Assembly: GCA_963575745.1 (NCBI GenBank)
Contig: CAUYUJ010001422.1
Span: 64,001 to 101,411 of the forward strand
DNA length: 37,411 bases
Reading direction: 5' to 3'
From: Prorocentrum cordatum
Taxonomy: Eukaryota; Sar; Dinophyceae; Prorocentrales; Prorocentraceae
The position numbers were made by a program, and so were the translations under genes. Each line of letters starts with the position of its first letter. Position 1 is the stretch's first letter. The notes beneath the pieces are model-generated. The model searched no databases. It was not told where the DNA came from and worked only from the letters and a program-made list of their open reading frames with translations. Positions 10,676 through 20,102 of the stretch are shown piece after piece.

Positions 10676-10956
10676 CTCCTGGAGCCTCTTCAGGTATCCA
10701 AGTCGGGCCTCCTGAGGTTTCCTGGGGGGCCCTGGTACACACATCGCAAGGTGTGGCAACCCACTTGCGCTCGAGTGCGACCTCGATCTTAGATTCTTCT
10801 GCGTTCACCTCCTGCCTCTTCCCCTTCTCTTAGGCACGCCCTGGCGGCGCCGCCCCATCTTCCCCTTCTACATATCCGATCCTGCAGTCATGGTGTCTTC
10901 CTGCTTCAAACGCCCTTTTCAGCTTTCTGTATGAGCCTGGGCACACACGTGCCACT

Positions 10957-10961
<5 letters not shown>

Positions 10962-10991
<30 letters not shown>

Positions 10992-10992
10992 T
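10962..10992. repeat. (TG)n(TA)n microsatellite
   Basis: GTGTGTGTATATATATATAT and onward, about 30 bp of alternating purine-pyrimidine sequence. Confidence 0.9.
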
Positions 10993-11004
10993 CTTAGGCC
11001 CCGC

Positions 11005-11185
11005 AGACCCAGACCCCCCGACGTAAGGACTTTTTTCGCAGCGTCGACCCTCGGAGGTCTCGACCCCTTCCCCTGGCCCGGCTTTTCGCCCCGAGCCGCT
11101 TTTTTGTTGACGGCCCCGAGGGCCGGCAAGGGCCTCCCCTCCAGAGGCCGAAAGTGCAGAAACACCTCCCGTCGGGATTTTCTCA
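11005..11185 (-). repeat. D repeat (minus orientation)
   Basis: The order CCCCCGACGTAAGGACTTTTT, GAGGTCTCGACCCCTTCCCC, TTTTGTTGACGGCCCCGAGG, CACCTCCCGTCGGGATTTTC matches other minus-oriented copies such as 17850-18035. Confidence 0.7.
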
Positions 11186-11235
11186 TCGCCCGAGGGTGCC
11201 CCATGCTCTCCACGCCGACGTCGCCGATGCACCGG

Positions 11236-11368
11236 AGGAGGAGGAGGAGGAGGAGGAGGAGGAGGAGGAGGAGGAGGAGGAGGAGGAGGGGCAGGAGGAG
11301 GAGGAGGGGAAGGGGGAGGGCGAGGAGGAGGAGGAGGAGGAGGAGGAGGAGGAGGAGGAGGAGGAGAC
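11236..11368 (+). repeat. (GGA)n purine microsatellite
   Basis: About 130 bp of GGA repeats with interruptions near 11288-11330 (GGGGCAGG, GGGGAAGGGGGAGGGCG). Confidence 0.97.
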
Positions 11369-11479
11369 GTCGCGCAGGGCCCGGGGAGAGCAACCATCAC
11401 CAGAAAGGCTTAACGATGTCTGCCATCCTTCGACTCGTGCTGGAGCGGCCAGGAGTTGCTCCAACTCTCCCTGGAGGTC

Positions 11480-11555
11480 GCTGGATGTACCTGGATCTAC
11501 CCGGATGTACCTCGATCTATCTGGATTTGCCTCGACTTAATTACCTGTATCTGCC
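11480..11555 (+). repeat. 10 bp minisatellite CTGGATSTAC
   Basis: Six to seven consecutive decamers: CTGGATGTAC, CTGGATCTAC, CCGGATGTAC, CTCGATCTAT, CTGGATTTGC and decayed relatives. Confidence 0.8.
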
Positions 11556-11594
11556 TGGTTTTATCTGGCTCGATCCTCACAAGTCGACTGGCGA

Positions 11595-11960
11595 AAAGTC
11601 GCCAAGCCCTCATCGGGGGCGTCCAAGCGGGGAGCGCCCAAGAGAGGGGGGGTGCAAATCATGGGCCGAGGCACGCGCGCGGACCAGGGGGGGGGGGGCC
11701 AGGGAACGCACTAAACTAAGAAGAGGCGCCATGAAAGTCTGGGGAGGTATCTGAAGGGGCCCCAGGACACACCACAAAATACACACAAATAAACAGATTC
11801 CCAATAGTTTCCCATACTTTCTGGGTTTCTGTCTCCCCCCCCACTTCCCATATTTTCCCATATTTTCTGGGGGATCTACGATTAATTGTGTCTCTGTGTT
11901 TTTTCCCCTCCTGATTGAACTGAGAAGGGGCGCCATGAAATCTGGGGAGATATCATGGCC
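11595..11960. repeat. J/K interspersed repeat
   Basis: The J part (11610-11750, GTCCAAGCGGGGAGCG through GCGCCATGAAAGTCTGGGG) recurs at 37110-37250. The K part (11770-11910, words such as CACTTCCCATATTTTCCCAT and ACGATTAATTGTGTCT) recurs at 21545-21655 and 23862-24030. The word GGCGCCATGAAA.TCTGGGG stands on both sides of the K part (about 11727 and 11929), so K may be an insertion bordered by a duplication. Confidence 0.6.
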
Positions 11961-12225
11961 CCCGCCATGATGTCCACCCCCCCTACAATGCGGGCGCGGC
12001 CGCAAGAAACCGCCATGATGTTCCCCCCCCCTACAATGCGGGCGCGGCCGCAAGAAACCCAACCCTGAGAGCCCGTGCGCGAGATGCACCTCAGGGGAAA
12101 CCCGGAGCATCCTGAACGCAGCAGCTCCTTCCACGGCTGTGGGAAGTCACCGCGCAGCGCGAGGAGCGAAGAAACCCAGCATACCCTGACGAACAGCAGA
12201 TGGTTTCTTGATGCGCGCCCCCACT

Positions 12226-12435
12226 GTAGTCTTAAGTCGGGCCTGTCCCCTACAGGGGATTTTCGACGAAACATAAAAAACATACCCCCAAAATGGCAAA
12301 CAAATAGTCCAAAGATAGTCTGGGGAATCTTTTTAGAATATTTGTTTGCCAAGTTTGGGGTACTGTTTTGGTGAACATGTTTAACTTTTCGTCGAAAATC
12401 CTCCTGTATGGGGGACACGCCCGACTTAACTGTAC
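12226..12435. mobile_element. MITE-like element M with about 45 bp TIRs
   Basis: The left end (near 12229-12272, TTAAGTCGGGC then GGGGATTTTCGACGAAA) is inverted at the right end (12385-12430, TTTTCGTCGAAAATCC then GCCCGACTTAA). The AT-rich centre has inverted CAAACAAATAG/TTTGTTTGCCAAG. Solo right ends of the same element follow at about 12636-12685 and 12752-12803. Confidence 0.7.
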
Positions 12436-12617
12436 TCCAGACTTCGTAATAAAAGGGAGGGGGTCTGGACCCTCCAAGACAAGCCATTTCAGACCCCCCC
12501 CGTGGGAGAACCCTCCAAAACATCGTCCCCAGACCCCCCCATGCCCTCCAAGATAGCCTGGAAGAGACCCCCCCCGAAATGAGACCCCCCTCCCTTTATT
12601 ACGAAATCTGGAGTACT
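12432..12617. mobile_element. Fold-back element nested beside element M
   Basis: Arms at 12432-12465 and 12583-12617 are inverse complements with two or three differences (CTCCAGACTTCGTAATAAAA against CTCCAGATTTCGTAATAAA). The centre is rich in CCCCCC and AGACC words. It is bounded on both sides by pieces of element M, which suggests insertion into an M copy. Confidence 0.65.
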
Positions 12618-12633
12618 GCTTTGATGAATATTT

Positions 12634-12820
12634 TTAACTTTTCGTCGAAAATCCCCCTGTATGGGGGACACGCCCGACTTCACTGCAGTCATCACCCCCC
12701 CTCTTTGCCAATCTTGCATTTTTTTGCCAATTTTGGAAAAATTGAATATTTTAAACTTTTCGTCGAAAATCCCCCTGTATGGGGGACACGCCCGACTTAA
12801 CTGCAGTCATCACCCCCCTC
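12634..12820. repeat. Two solo M ends in tandem
   Basis: TTTTCGTCGAAAATCCCCCT followed by GGGGGACACGCCCGACTT occurs at 12639 and again at 12757. Each is followed by ACTGCAGTCATCACCCCCC. The 118 bp period may be a local duplication rather than two independent insertions. Confidence 0.7.
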
Positions 12821-12904
12821 TTGGCCGCCCCCGACCTCAGGGCAACGCGGTCGCGGCGGCCACACGCCGCGGCGGGGCGCGCGCGCGGCCGCCGCCACGG
12901 GCTC

Positions 12905-13222
12905 GGGAGGAGGAGGAGGAGGAGGAGGAGGAGAGGAGGAAGAGGGAGGAGGAGGAGGAGGAGGAGAGGAGGAGGAGGAGGAGGAGGAGGAGAAGGAGGA
13001 GGAGGAAGAGGAGGAGCGGGTGGAGGAGGAGGAGGAGGAGGAGGAGGAGAAGGAGGAGGAGGAGGAGGAGGAGGAGGATGAGGAGGAGGAGGAGGAGGAG
13101 GAGGAGGAGGAGGAGGGAGGAAGAGGGGAGGAGGAGAGGAGGAGGAGGAGGAGGAGGAGGAGAAGGAGGAGGAGGAGGAGGAGGAGGAGGAGGAGGAGGA
13201 GGATGAGGAGGAGGAGGGGGAG
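12905..13222 (+). repeat. (GGA)n purine microsatellite, longest in window
   Basis: About 310 bp of GGA repeats with AAG, TGA and GCGGGT interruptions. It explains the long Glu-, Arg-, Ser-, Leu- and Pro-rich open frames on both strands here. Confidence 0.97.
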
Positions 13223-13345
13223 GCCTCGGGCCCGCCCCGGCGCCCCCGCGCGCGGACGGCACCGAGCGGCGGCGGCGCGGGCCACGCGCCCTGCCGTCGC
13301 TGGGACGTGCGCGTGCACGGCCAACGGCAAGAAGAGCTGGCCCCC

Positions 13346-13463
13346 CCAGACATCCCCAGACATCCCCCTCCACACATCCCCAGACATCCCCAGACATCCC
13401 CAGACATCCCCCAGACATCCCCAGACATCCCCCAAACATCCCCAGACATCCCCAGCTGCCCTC
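13346..13463 (+). repeat. 11 bp tandem array CAGACATCCCC
   Basis: About nine near-perfect copies of CCAGACATCCC. They are bordered by direct repeats of CCAACGGCAAGAAGAGCTG at 13320 and 13464. The GACATCC core matches the B arrays of the composite units. Confidence 0.88.
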
Positions 13464-13504
13464 CAACGGCAAGAAGAGCTGCCCCCCCAGACAGCCCCAG
13501 ACAG

Positions 13505-13667
13505 GACCGCGTCGCTGGCAACAAAAAATCAGGACGGGGAGGGTTCGGGGCCGCTTTCGGCCTCGGGGGGCCCTCGCCGGGCCTCGGGGCCGTCAAAGAA
13601 GGACTCGGGACGAAAAACCGGTCACGGGGAAAGGGTCGGGAGTTCCGGGGACCCCGTATTGAAACGT
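13505..13667 (+). repeat. D repeat, left of unit 4
   Basis: Plus-orientation D (CAGGACGGGGAGGGTTCGGG ... GGGACCCCGTATTGAAA). The copy at 14864-15010 is nearly identical over about 145 bp, so unit 4 is bracketed by two D copies in direct orientation. Confidence 0.8.
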
Positions 13668-14863
13668 GATCGACCCACGAACCCGGAAAGGAATATAGAA
13701 ATGTAACGCATGGCAGCGTTTTCAAAGACACCTGATTGGGCGACGGGCAAGTGCAATGCTGAATGTATCGATCTTGATGTACCGTGGAGAAGTCTGTGCT
13801 GTGCTGCACCGTGCTGAATTGCGATGTGCCATGCCGCGGTTGTGCTCTATAGCGTCGTGGATCGAGTCTTCCTTTGCATGCGAGTCCTGACCGAACTGAT
13901 CTGGATCTGAAGCTCGAGCTGCCTGAACACATAGTAGCTGCCCCAGAGCTAATTGACAGGGGAACATGCCAGGAGGACGCGCCGCGAAACGTCCCAAGGG
14001 ACGCGCCAGGCGACGTGCCAAGGGACGTGCCATGGGGTCGCACCGTAGGACGTGCCAAGGGGACGCGCTACGGGACATCCTCAAAATTCCTGCGCGCGGG
14101 ACGCGGCACGCGCGCGAGACAAAACCAGCGTTTCGCTCGAGACATCCTCAACAAATTATGAAACAAACAAGCGTTTCGCTCGAGACATCCTGCCAAAATT
14201 CTAAGAAATCCTGACAAAACAAACGAATTACTTGAGACATCCTCAAAATTTCTGCGCACGGGACGCGGCCCGCCAGACATCCTTGGAATTCCTGCGAGCG
14301 GGACCCGAAAACAAGCATTTCGCCTGAGACATCCTCTGAATTCTGGCCCCCCACGAAGTCCCCGCTCGAGACATCCCCAAATTATGCAAAACCAGCGTTT
14401 CGCTCGAGGCATCCTCAACAAATGATGGAAAAACAAGCGCATCTCTCGAGACATCCTGCCAGAATTCTAAGAAATCCGGACAAAACAAGCGAATTAGTCG
14501 AGACATCCTCGAAATTCCTGCGCGCGGGACGCGGCACGCGCGAGACATCCTCGGAATTCCTGCGCGCGGGGCGCTTTTCCGCGTCGCGGTCGGGGCTCCA
14601 GACCCTGTTATTTGTCGAGGATTCAGCGAAAAACGCTCCGCACCTTTTTTTACGATGGAAAACGGGGGTCTGCGGACCCTGTTTTTTATCAAAGATCCGA
14701 GATGGGGGGTGCACTTTCCTCGAGCGGGCACGCACGAAACGCACTTTTTTGTTTTCAGCACTTTACCTCGTTATTTACGCAGAATAATTTCGCCGGCCCT
14801 CTTCAAGTCAAAACCGGGGGTAAACCCACTAAAAGAGAACCCTGGGCCGGCGCCCTTTCCGGG
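13668..14863 (+). mobile_element. Composite TIR unit 4
   Basis: Left end GATCGACCCACGAA plus CCCGGAAAGG (13682-13691); right end CCTTTCCGGG (14854-14863). It has one A long unit (13754-14075), a B array (14076-14590), the G block (14595-14765) and the C block. It looks like a short relative of unit 3. The left break falls in GTATTGAAA and the right flank starts AAAATCAAGACGG, as expected for insertion in the A-tract at the D-D junction. Confidence 0.68.
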
Positions 14864-15020
14864 AAAATCAAGACGGGGAAAGTTCGGGGCCGCTTTCGGC
14901 CTCGGGGGGCCCTCGCCGGGCCTCGGGGCCGTCAAAAAAGGACTCGGGACGAAAAACCGGTCACGGGGAAAGGGTCGGGACTTCCGGGGACCCCGTATTG
15001 AAAAAATCAGGACGTCGCAT
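14864..15020 (+). repeat. D repeat, right of unit 4
   Basis: Almost the same sequence as 13505-13667, ending TTGAAAAAATCAGGACGTCG. The terminal word TTGAAAAAATCACGACG is found at both ends of full D copies. Confidence 0.8.
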
Positions 15021-15220
15021 GTCTGGGCGCGTGTATGGTTAACGTCAAGAAGAGCTACCCTCCCTGACATCAGAACCCTATCGGCGATCCATGGGCGGTC
15101 GGGGGGCGATGCACCCCCCCCTTATGCCTCCCCCCTTATCGCTGCTCCTGAGACTTGAAGAACTCGAGACATCGGATGCCTGGGACATGGGCCCTGACCT
15201 TAGCACCCGACTTAACTTTG
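15021..15220. other. Spacer without recognisable gene
   Basis: Short unique sequence between the D repeat and unit 5. No feature recognised. Confidence 0.3.
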
Positions 15221-16656
15221 GAACCCACGAACCCGGAAAGGAATGTAGAACTGTAACACATGGCAGCGTTTTCAAAGACACCTGATTGGGTGACGGGCAA
15301 ATGCAATACTAAAAGGTATCGATCTTGATGTACCTGCCGAAATCAGTGCTGTGCTGCGCCGTGCTGAATTGCGATGTGCCATGGCGCGACTGTGCTCTAT
15401 AGCCTCGTGGATCGAGTCCTCCTTTGCATCGGAGTCCTGACCGAACTGATCTGGATCTTAAGCTCGAGCTGCCTGAACACGTAGTAGCTGCCCCAGAGCT
15501 AATGGACAGGAGAACATGCCAGGAGGACGCCCCGCGAAACGTCCCAAGGGATGCGCCAGGCGACGTGCCAGGGGACGTGCCATGGGGTCGCACCGCGGGA
15601 CGTGCCAAGGGGACGCGCTACGGAACGTGCCAATGGATGTGCCACGGGATGTGCCAGGGGACGCGCCACGCGACGTGCCAGGGGGACTCGCCAAAGGACG
15701 CCCCACGGAACGTGCCAAGGAACGTGCCAAGTTGCAATGCTGAGTGTATCGACCTTGATGTACCGTGCCGAAATCAGTGCTGTGCTGCGCCGTGCTGAAT
15801 TGCGATGTGCCATGGCGCGACTGTGCTCTATAGCCTCGTGGATCGAGTCCTCCTTTGCATCCGAGTCCTGACCGAACTGATCTGGATCTTAAGCTCGAGC
15901 TGCCTGAACACATAGTAGCTGCCCCAGAGCTAATGGACAGGGGAACATGCCAGGAGGACGCGCCGCAGAACGTCTCAAGGGACGCGCCAAGCGACGTGCC
16001 AAGGGACGTGCCATGGGGACGCACCGCGGGACGTGCCAAGGGGACGCGCTACGGAACGTGCTGGGGACAAGCGTTTCGCTCGAGACATCCTGTCAAAATC
16101 ATCTGAATTCCTACGCGCGGGACGCTGCACGCGCGAGACATCCTCGGAATTCCTGCGAGCGGGACGTGAAAACAAGCATTTCGCCTGAGACATCCTTTGA
16201 ATTCTGGCCCCCCACAAGGCCACCGCTCGAGACATCCTCCAATTTTGCAAAACCAGCGTTTCGCTCGAGACATCCTCAACAAATTATGAAAAACAAGCGT
16301 TTCGCTCGAGACATCCTGTCAAAATCCCCAGACATCCAAATACCCGCGCGCGGGACGCGGCACGCGCGAGACATCCTCAGAATTCCTGCGCGAGGGGCGC
16401 TTTTCCGTGTCGCGGTCGGCTCTGCAAAACCAGCGTGTCGCTCGAGACATCCTCAACAAATTCTGAAACCAAGCGTTTCGCTCGAGACATCCCCAACTCT
16501 GCAAAACCAGCGTCTCGCTCGAGACATCCTCAACAAATTCTGAAAAACAAGCGTTTCGCTAGGGACATCCCCAAATTTTAATTCGCCGGCCCTCTTCCCG
16601 TCAAACCCGGGGGGAAACCATCTAAAAGAGAACCCTGGGCTCAAGCCCTTTCCGGG
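15221..16656 (+). mobile_element. Composite TIR unit 5
   Basis: The left flank word is altered (GAACCCACGAA), but CCCGGAAAGG (15232-15241) and the right end CCTTTCCGGG (16647-16656) are intact. The body has two A long units (about 15300-16065), a B array (16066-16575) and the C block. Neither flank is a clear D copy, but the right flank again begins with an A-tract (AAAAACCTATCC). Confidence 0.65.
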
Positions 16657-16935
16657 AAAAACCTATCCCAAAGCTACTCTACGTCTTGGTTTTAGGCCGC
16701 TTCGCTCCGTTCCTTAGGTTTGTAGGCCTCCAGTGCTAAAACATAGCTCTCTGGAAGGTCAGGTGGGGGGGGGGGCGAGAAACGACGCGCCCCCCTCGTG
16801 CCCCCTGTCTGGGGCCCCCCGGCGGGCCCGCAATTGGTGCACCCTCTGTCCTCCCAGACGTGCGAGGCCCTGACCTCTGCTCCACGCGGGGCCCCGGAGG
16901 CCCCGATCTTTCTCGGCGGCGCGCGCCAGGGGGTG
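16657..16935. other. Spacer without recognisable gene
   Basis: GC-rich sequence with G-runs near 16765-16780. I see no gene or repeat that I can assign. Confidence 0.3.
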
Positions 16936-16939
16936 GAGG

Positions 16940-17060
16940 GAGGGGGGAGGGCCTCTTAGAGGGAGGCCGCTTCTCAGAAGGCGCCGGCCCTGCATCCGCA
17001 GACCAGGCCCGCGCCCTTCTGAGAGGCAGGGGAGTGCTCTAAGAAGCCCTCCCCCCCCTC
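16940..17060. repeat. Palindromic fold-back element, copy 1
   Basis: GCTTCTCAGAAGGCGCCGGCC pairs with the inverted GGCCCGCGCCCTTCTGAGAGGC. Outer arms GGGGGGAGGGCCTCTTAGAG and CTCTAAGAAGCCCTCCCCCC pair as well. The same architecture recurs at 26014-26128. Fragments of the arm sequence lie at 17080-17120 and 17755-17790. Confidence 0.65.
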
Positions 17061-17210
17061 CCCCCCCCCCCCCCCCCCCTGCTAGAAGCAGTGGGTGCTT
17101 CTAAGAAGCCTCCCACCTCCCCCACCCCCTGCGCGTGATGACTCTCCCGGGACCTGCAATCGTCTGAGCTCTTCTTCTGACGGTGCCGAAGGCCCCAGCG
17201 AGGGGCCCCC

Positions 17211-17257
17211 CCCGAGGCCGAGAACGGGCCCGACGTCGGGCCGTTCTCGGCCTCGGG
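17211..17257. repeat. 47 bp near-perfect palindrome
   Basis: CCCGAGGCCGAGAACGGGCC and its inverse meet at GACGTC, with one extra G in the left arm. It would form a very stable hairpin or cruciform. Confidence 0.85.
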
Positions 17258-17394
17258 AGGTGGGGGGGGGGTACCGCCCACCCCGCCCCGCCGTCCTGCT
17301 TCCTACACAGCGCGATGATCATGTCTGGGCGCGCTGCCACGGCGCGACGGGGGGGCTACAGCATTCGGCCTGGTCTGAACCTGGAGATCCCACG

Positions 17395-17565
17395 CATGGA
17401 ACAAGATCACGACGGAGGTTTTTTGCAAATTTCGGCCCCTATAGGTGCCCTCGCTGGGCCTCGGGACCGTCAACAAAACGGCGCAGGATGAAAAACGGGT
17501 CCTGGGGAATGGATCGAGGCTTCCGGGGACCGCGCATTGAAAATATCACGACGTCGGATCTCTAG
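17395..17565 (+). repeat. D repeat, uninterrupted (reference empty site)
   Basis: This full-length D copy reads ATCACGACGGAGGTTTTTTG ... GGGACCGTCAACAAAACGGC ... GGATGAAAAACGGGTCCTGG ... TTGAAAATATCACGACGTCG. It shows the sequence through the point where unit 6 interrupts its sister copy. Confidence 0.8.
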
Positions 17566-17849
17566 GAAGAACGATAAGTAAGGAACGACGCCCCTGTTTT
17601 CCAAGTAAGTCCACGAAGTCCGGAGGAACACCGGGGGGCCTCGCCGCCAAAAAGGCGGCGGAACGCATGCAGACCAGAGGAACGACCGAGCCCCTCTTGA
17701 AAAGCAGGTGTGCCCTGTTCAGGCCGGATCCTGCAGCGGCAGCGAGAAGACTCGGGAAGCCTCTCAGAAGGCGCGAGGCCTTCCAAGATTTCTGAGGAGG
17801 CCGCCCCCCTCGCTCTGACGCCCGGTGGTCTCGGAATCCTAACTCCCAG
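17566..17849. other. Spacer without recognisable gene
   Basis: It contains a short fold-back arm fragment (CCTCTCAGAAGGCGCGAGGCC near 17758). Otherwise nothing recognisable. Confidence 0.3.
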
Positions 17850-18035
17850 ACCCCCGACGTCGTGATTTTTTCACAACTTCGACCCCCAGAGGTCTGGACC
17901 CCTTCCCCGGGTCCGGTTCTTCGTCCTGAGTGTTTTTTGACGGCCCCGAGGCCCGGCGAGGGCCCCCGGAGGCCGAAAATAACAGAAAACCTCCCGTCGT
18001 GATTTTTTCACAGCGCGAGGAGGTCTGGGCTCGGC
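17850..18035 (-). repeat. D repeat, uninterrupted, minus orientation
   Basis: CCCCCGACGTCGTGATTTTT ... TTTTTTGACGGCCCCGAGGC ... GAAAACCTCCCGTCGTGATT ... GCGCGAGGAGGTCTGGG. It is an empty-site reference for the positions interrupted by units 1 and 7. Confidence 0.8.
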
Positions 18036-18254
18036 TCTCTGGCGGTCGTCCGGCACGCTCCGGGCCTCCCCCGGACAGCCCCCGGCGAGGCGCAGCCGCT
18101 GGAGAGCACCCCGAGGCAGGAGGACCGCCGGAGGCCGACGAGCACGTATGTCCGAGAGGAACGCCCTCGGCGAGGCGCAGCCGCCGGAAAGCACTCCCAG
18201 GCTGCAGACCCAGAGATTCGACGTCGTGATTTTTCAATACCCAAAGGTCCAACG
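18036..18254. other. Spacer with short GC-rich duplications
   Basis: Two related blocks (CGGCGAGGCGCAGCCGCTGGA near 18083 and CGGCGAGGCGCAGCCGCCGGA near 18168) are followed by similar text. I see no supportable gene. Confidence 0.4.
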
Positions 18255-18333
18255 TGTTGAAAAAATCACGACGGAGGTTTTTCGCAATTTTCGGCCTCTA
18301 GGGGCCGTCGCTGGGCCCCGGGACCGTCAACAT
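18255..18333 (+). repeat. D repeat, left half interrupted by unit 6
   Basis: TTGAAAAAATCACGACGGAGG ... GGGCCCCGGGACCGTCAACA stops at unit 6 and resumes at 19421 with AAAAAACGACTCAGGATG. The empty copies at 17460 and 21930 read straight through this point (GTCAACAAAACGG and GTCAAAAAAACGACTCAGG). Confidence 0.85.
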
Positions 18334-19420
18334 GATGGACCCACGAACCCGGAAAGGGATATAGACATGTGCAGCATGGTCACGTTTTCGCGATACCCAA
18401 CTGGGCGACACCCCACGAAACATCCCACGAGACACCCCGCGAAACATCCCACGAGACACCTCACGAAACATTCCACGAGACACCTCACGAAACATTCCAC
18501 GAGACACCCCGTGAAACATTCCACGAGACACCCCGTGAACAGGCAACCACTCAACCAGACACACCACGAAACATTCCACGGGGGTGCGACTGGGTGTGGT
18601 CGTGCTTGGGTGTGGTCGTGCTGGGGTGTGGTCGTGCTGGGGAGTGGTCGTGCTGGGGAGTAGTCGTGCTGGGGGGTGGTCGTGTTGGGGGGTAGTCGTG
18701 CTGGGGGTGTGGTCGTGCTGGGGGTGTGGTCGTGCTGGGGCGTGGTCGTGCTGGGGCGTGGTCGTGCTGGGGCGTGGTCGTGCTGGGGCGTGGTCGTGCT
18801 GGGGTGAGGTCGTGCTGTGGTGAGGTCGTGCTGGGGTGTGGTCGTGTTGGGGTGTGGTCTTGCTGGGGTGGGGTCGTGCTGGGGTGGCGTCGTGCTGGGG
18901 TGTGGTCGTGCTGGGGTGTGGTCGTGCTGGGGTGGGGTCGTGCTGGGGCGTGGTCGTGCTGGGGTGTGGTCGTGCTGGGGTGTGGTCGTGCTGGGGTGTG
19001 GTCGTGCTACGGTGGGGTCGTGCATTTCGCTCGAGACATCTTTCCGAAATTCAGCGAAATCCTAGAATAACAAACGAATTATTCGAGGCATCCTCGAAAT
19101 TCCTGCGCGCGGGGCGCTTTTCCGCGTCGCGGTCGGCTCTGCAAAACCAGCGTTTCGCTCGAGACATCCTCGACAAATTCTGAAAACAAGCGTTTCGCTC
19201 GAGACATCCCCAACTCTGCAAAACCAGCGTCTCGCTCGAAACATCCTCAACAAATTGTGAAAAACAAGCGTTTCGCTCGAGACATCCTCAAACATAATTT
19301 CGCCGGCCTCCTTCGACCTCGATATTCATCAGGGAAAAATTTCGCCGGCCTCCTTCAAGTTGGGCACCGGGAACATGTTTACATACTAAAAGAGAACCCT
19401 GGGCCTTTGCCCTTTCCGGG
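18334..19420 (+). mobile_element. Composite TIR unit 6 (F-type body)
   Basis: Left end GATGGACCCACGAA plus CCCGGAAAGG (18348-18357); right end CCTTTCCGGG (19411-19420). The A minisatellite is replaced by a 24 bp array (18410-18560) and a 16 bp array (18590-19025), followed by a short B array (19026-19290) and the C block with GCCGGCCTCCTTC twice. Insertion in a D repeat is clearest here because the exact empty site is present nearby. Confidence 0.75.
18410..19025 (+). repeat. F arrays of unit 6: 24 bp and 16 bp tandem repeats
   Basis: First come about five copies of CACGAAACATTCCACGAGAC-type 24-mers. Then come about 27 copies of the 16-mer GTGGTCGTGCTGGGGT with single-base variants. Sixteen is not a multiple of three and the unit lacks stops in every frame, so long frames (VVVLGCGRAG on plus, HPSTTTPQHD on minus) are unavoidable and carry no gene evidence. 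Confidence 0.95.
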
Positions 19421-19660
19421 AAAAAACGACTCAGGATGAAAAACGGGTCCTGGGGAATGGATCGAGGCTTCCGGGGACCGCGCGCATTGAAAAAATCATG
19501 ACGTCGGATCTCTGGGTACGCGGTCCCCGGAAGCCTCGATCCATTCCCCAGGCCCGGTTTTTCGGTTCGAGTAGTTTTTTGACGGTCCCGAGGCCCGGCG
19601 AGGGCGACTAGGAGCCGAGATTTGCGAAAAACCTCCGTCGTGTTTTTGTTCAATACTTTG
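19421..19660. repeat. D repeat right half plus opposed D repeat (44 bp hairpin arms)
   Basis: The right half of the unit 6 target D copy (19421-19510) is followed head-to-head by a minus-orientation D (19510-19660). Arms 19439-19482 and 19519-19562 match in inverted orientation with two mismatches over 44 nt and a 36 nt loop. Confidence 0.85.
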
Positions 19661-19747
19661 GATCTCTGGGGAGCCGCCAAGGAACGACGAGCGCACCGGC
19701 AAACTTCGGACCTCGGGCCCGAACTTCCCCCCGCGCCTTCCCCTCTC

Positions 19748-19955
19748 TGTTGAGCAGGGACCAGCCGTCCCGGCATTTCCATAGTCCTACCACGAAGAAT
19801 GCCCAACCCGGTTGTTCTTAGAACCCGAAGAATGCTCAAATAGCAAAACGCAATGTCCTTGGAGCATTAGCCCGATGTGTCAAACCAAGACAGCCCCGGC
19901 CAGAAATGTTCTAAGAACATGTCGTGCAGACCACAAAAAGGTTCTTAGAACATTG
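19748..19955. mobile_element. MITE-like element H, copy 2 (right end changed)
   Basis: It shares GAGCAGGGACC.GCCGTCCC, CATAGTCCTACCAC and GTTCTAAGAACAT.TCGTG with 8310-8516. Its right TIR is not recognisable, and the sequence runs directly into a D repeat at 19956. Confidence 0.6.
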
Positions 19956-19959
19956 TTCC

Positions 19960-20102
19960 CAGACCCCCGACGTCATGAGTTTTTCATGGCGCGACCCCCA
20001 GAAGTCTGGACCCATTCCCTGGGACCCGTTTTTCGTTCTGAGTCGATTTTTGACGGTCCCGGGGCCCGGCGAGGGCCCCCAAAGGCCGAAAATAGCGAAC
20101 AT
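19960..20102 (-). repeat. D repeat (minus) interrupted by unit 7
   Basis: It runs from CCCCCGACGTCATGAGTTTT to GGCCGAAAATAGCGAACA and resumes at 21509 with AAAAACCTGCCGTCGTG through GGCGAGGAGGTCTGGG. The empty reference at 17975-18030 reads through without a break. Confidence 0.8.

Noticed and set aside
12751-14058. 435-codon minus-strand frame
   Set aside because: It joins A-minisatellite shadow, D repeat, an 11 bp array and a GGA tract. It is repeat-derived throughout.
13505-15010. D repeats around unit 4 as LTRs of a retroelement
   Set aside because: They are direct and nearly identical, but D occurs alone many times, and the inverted CCCGGAAAGG ends lie inside them. Insertion between two D copies explains the arrangement better.
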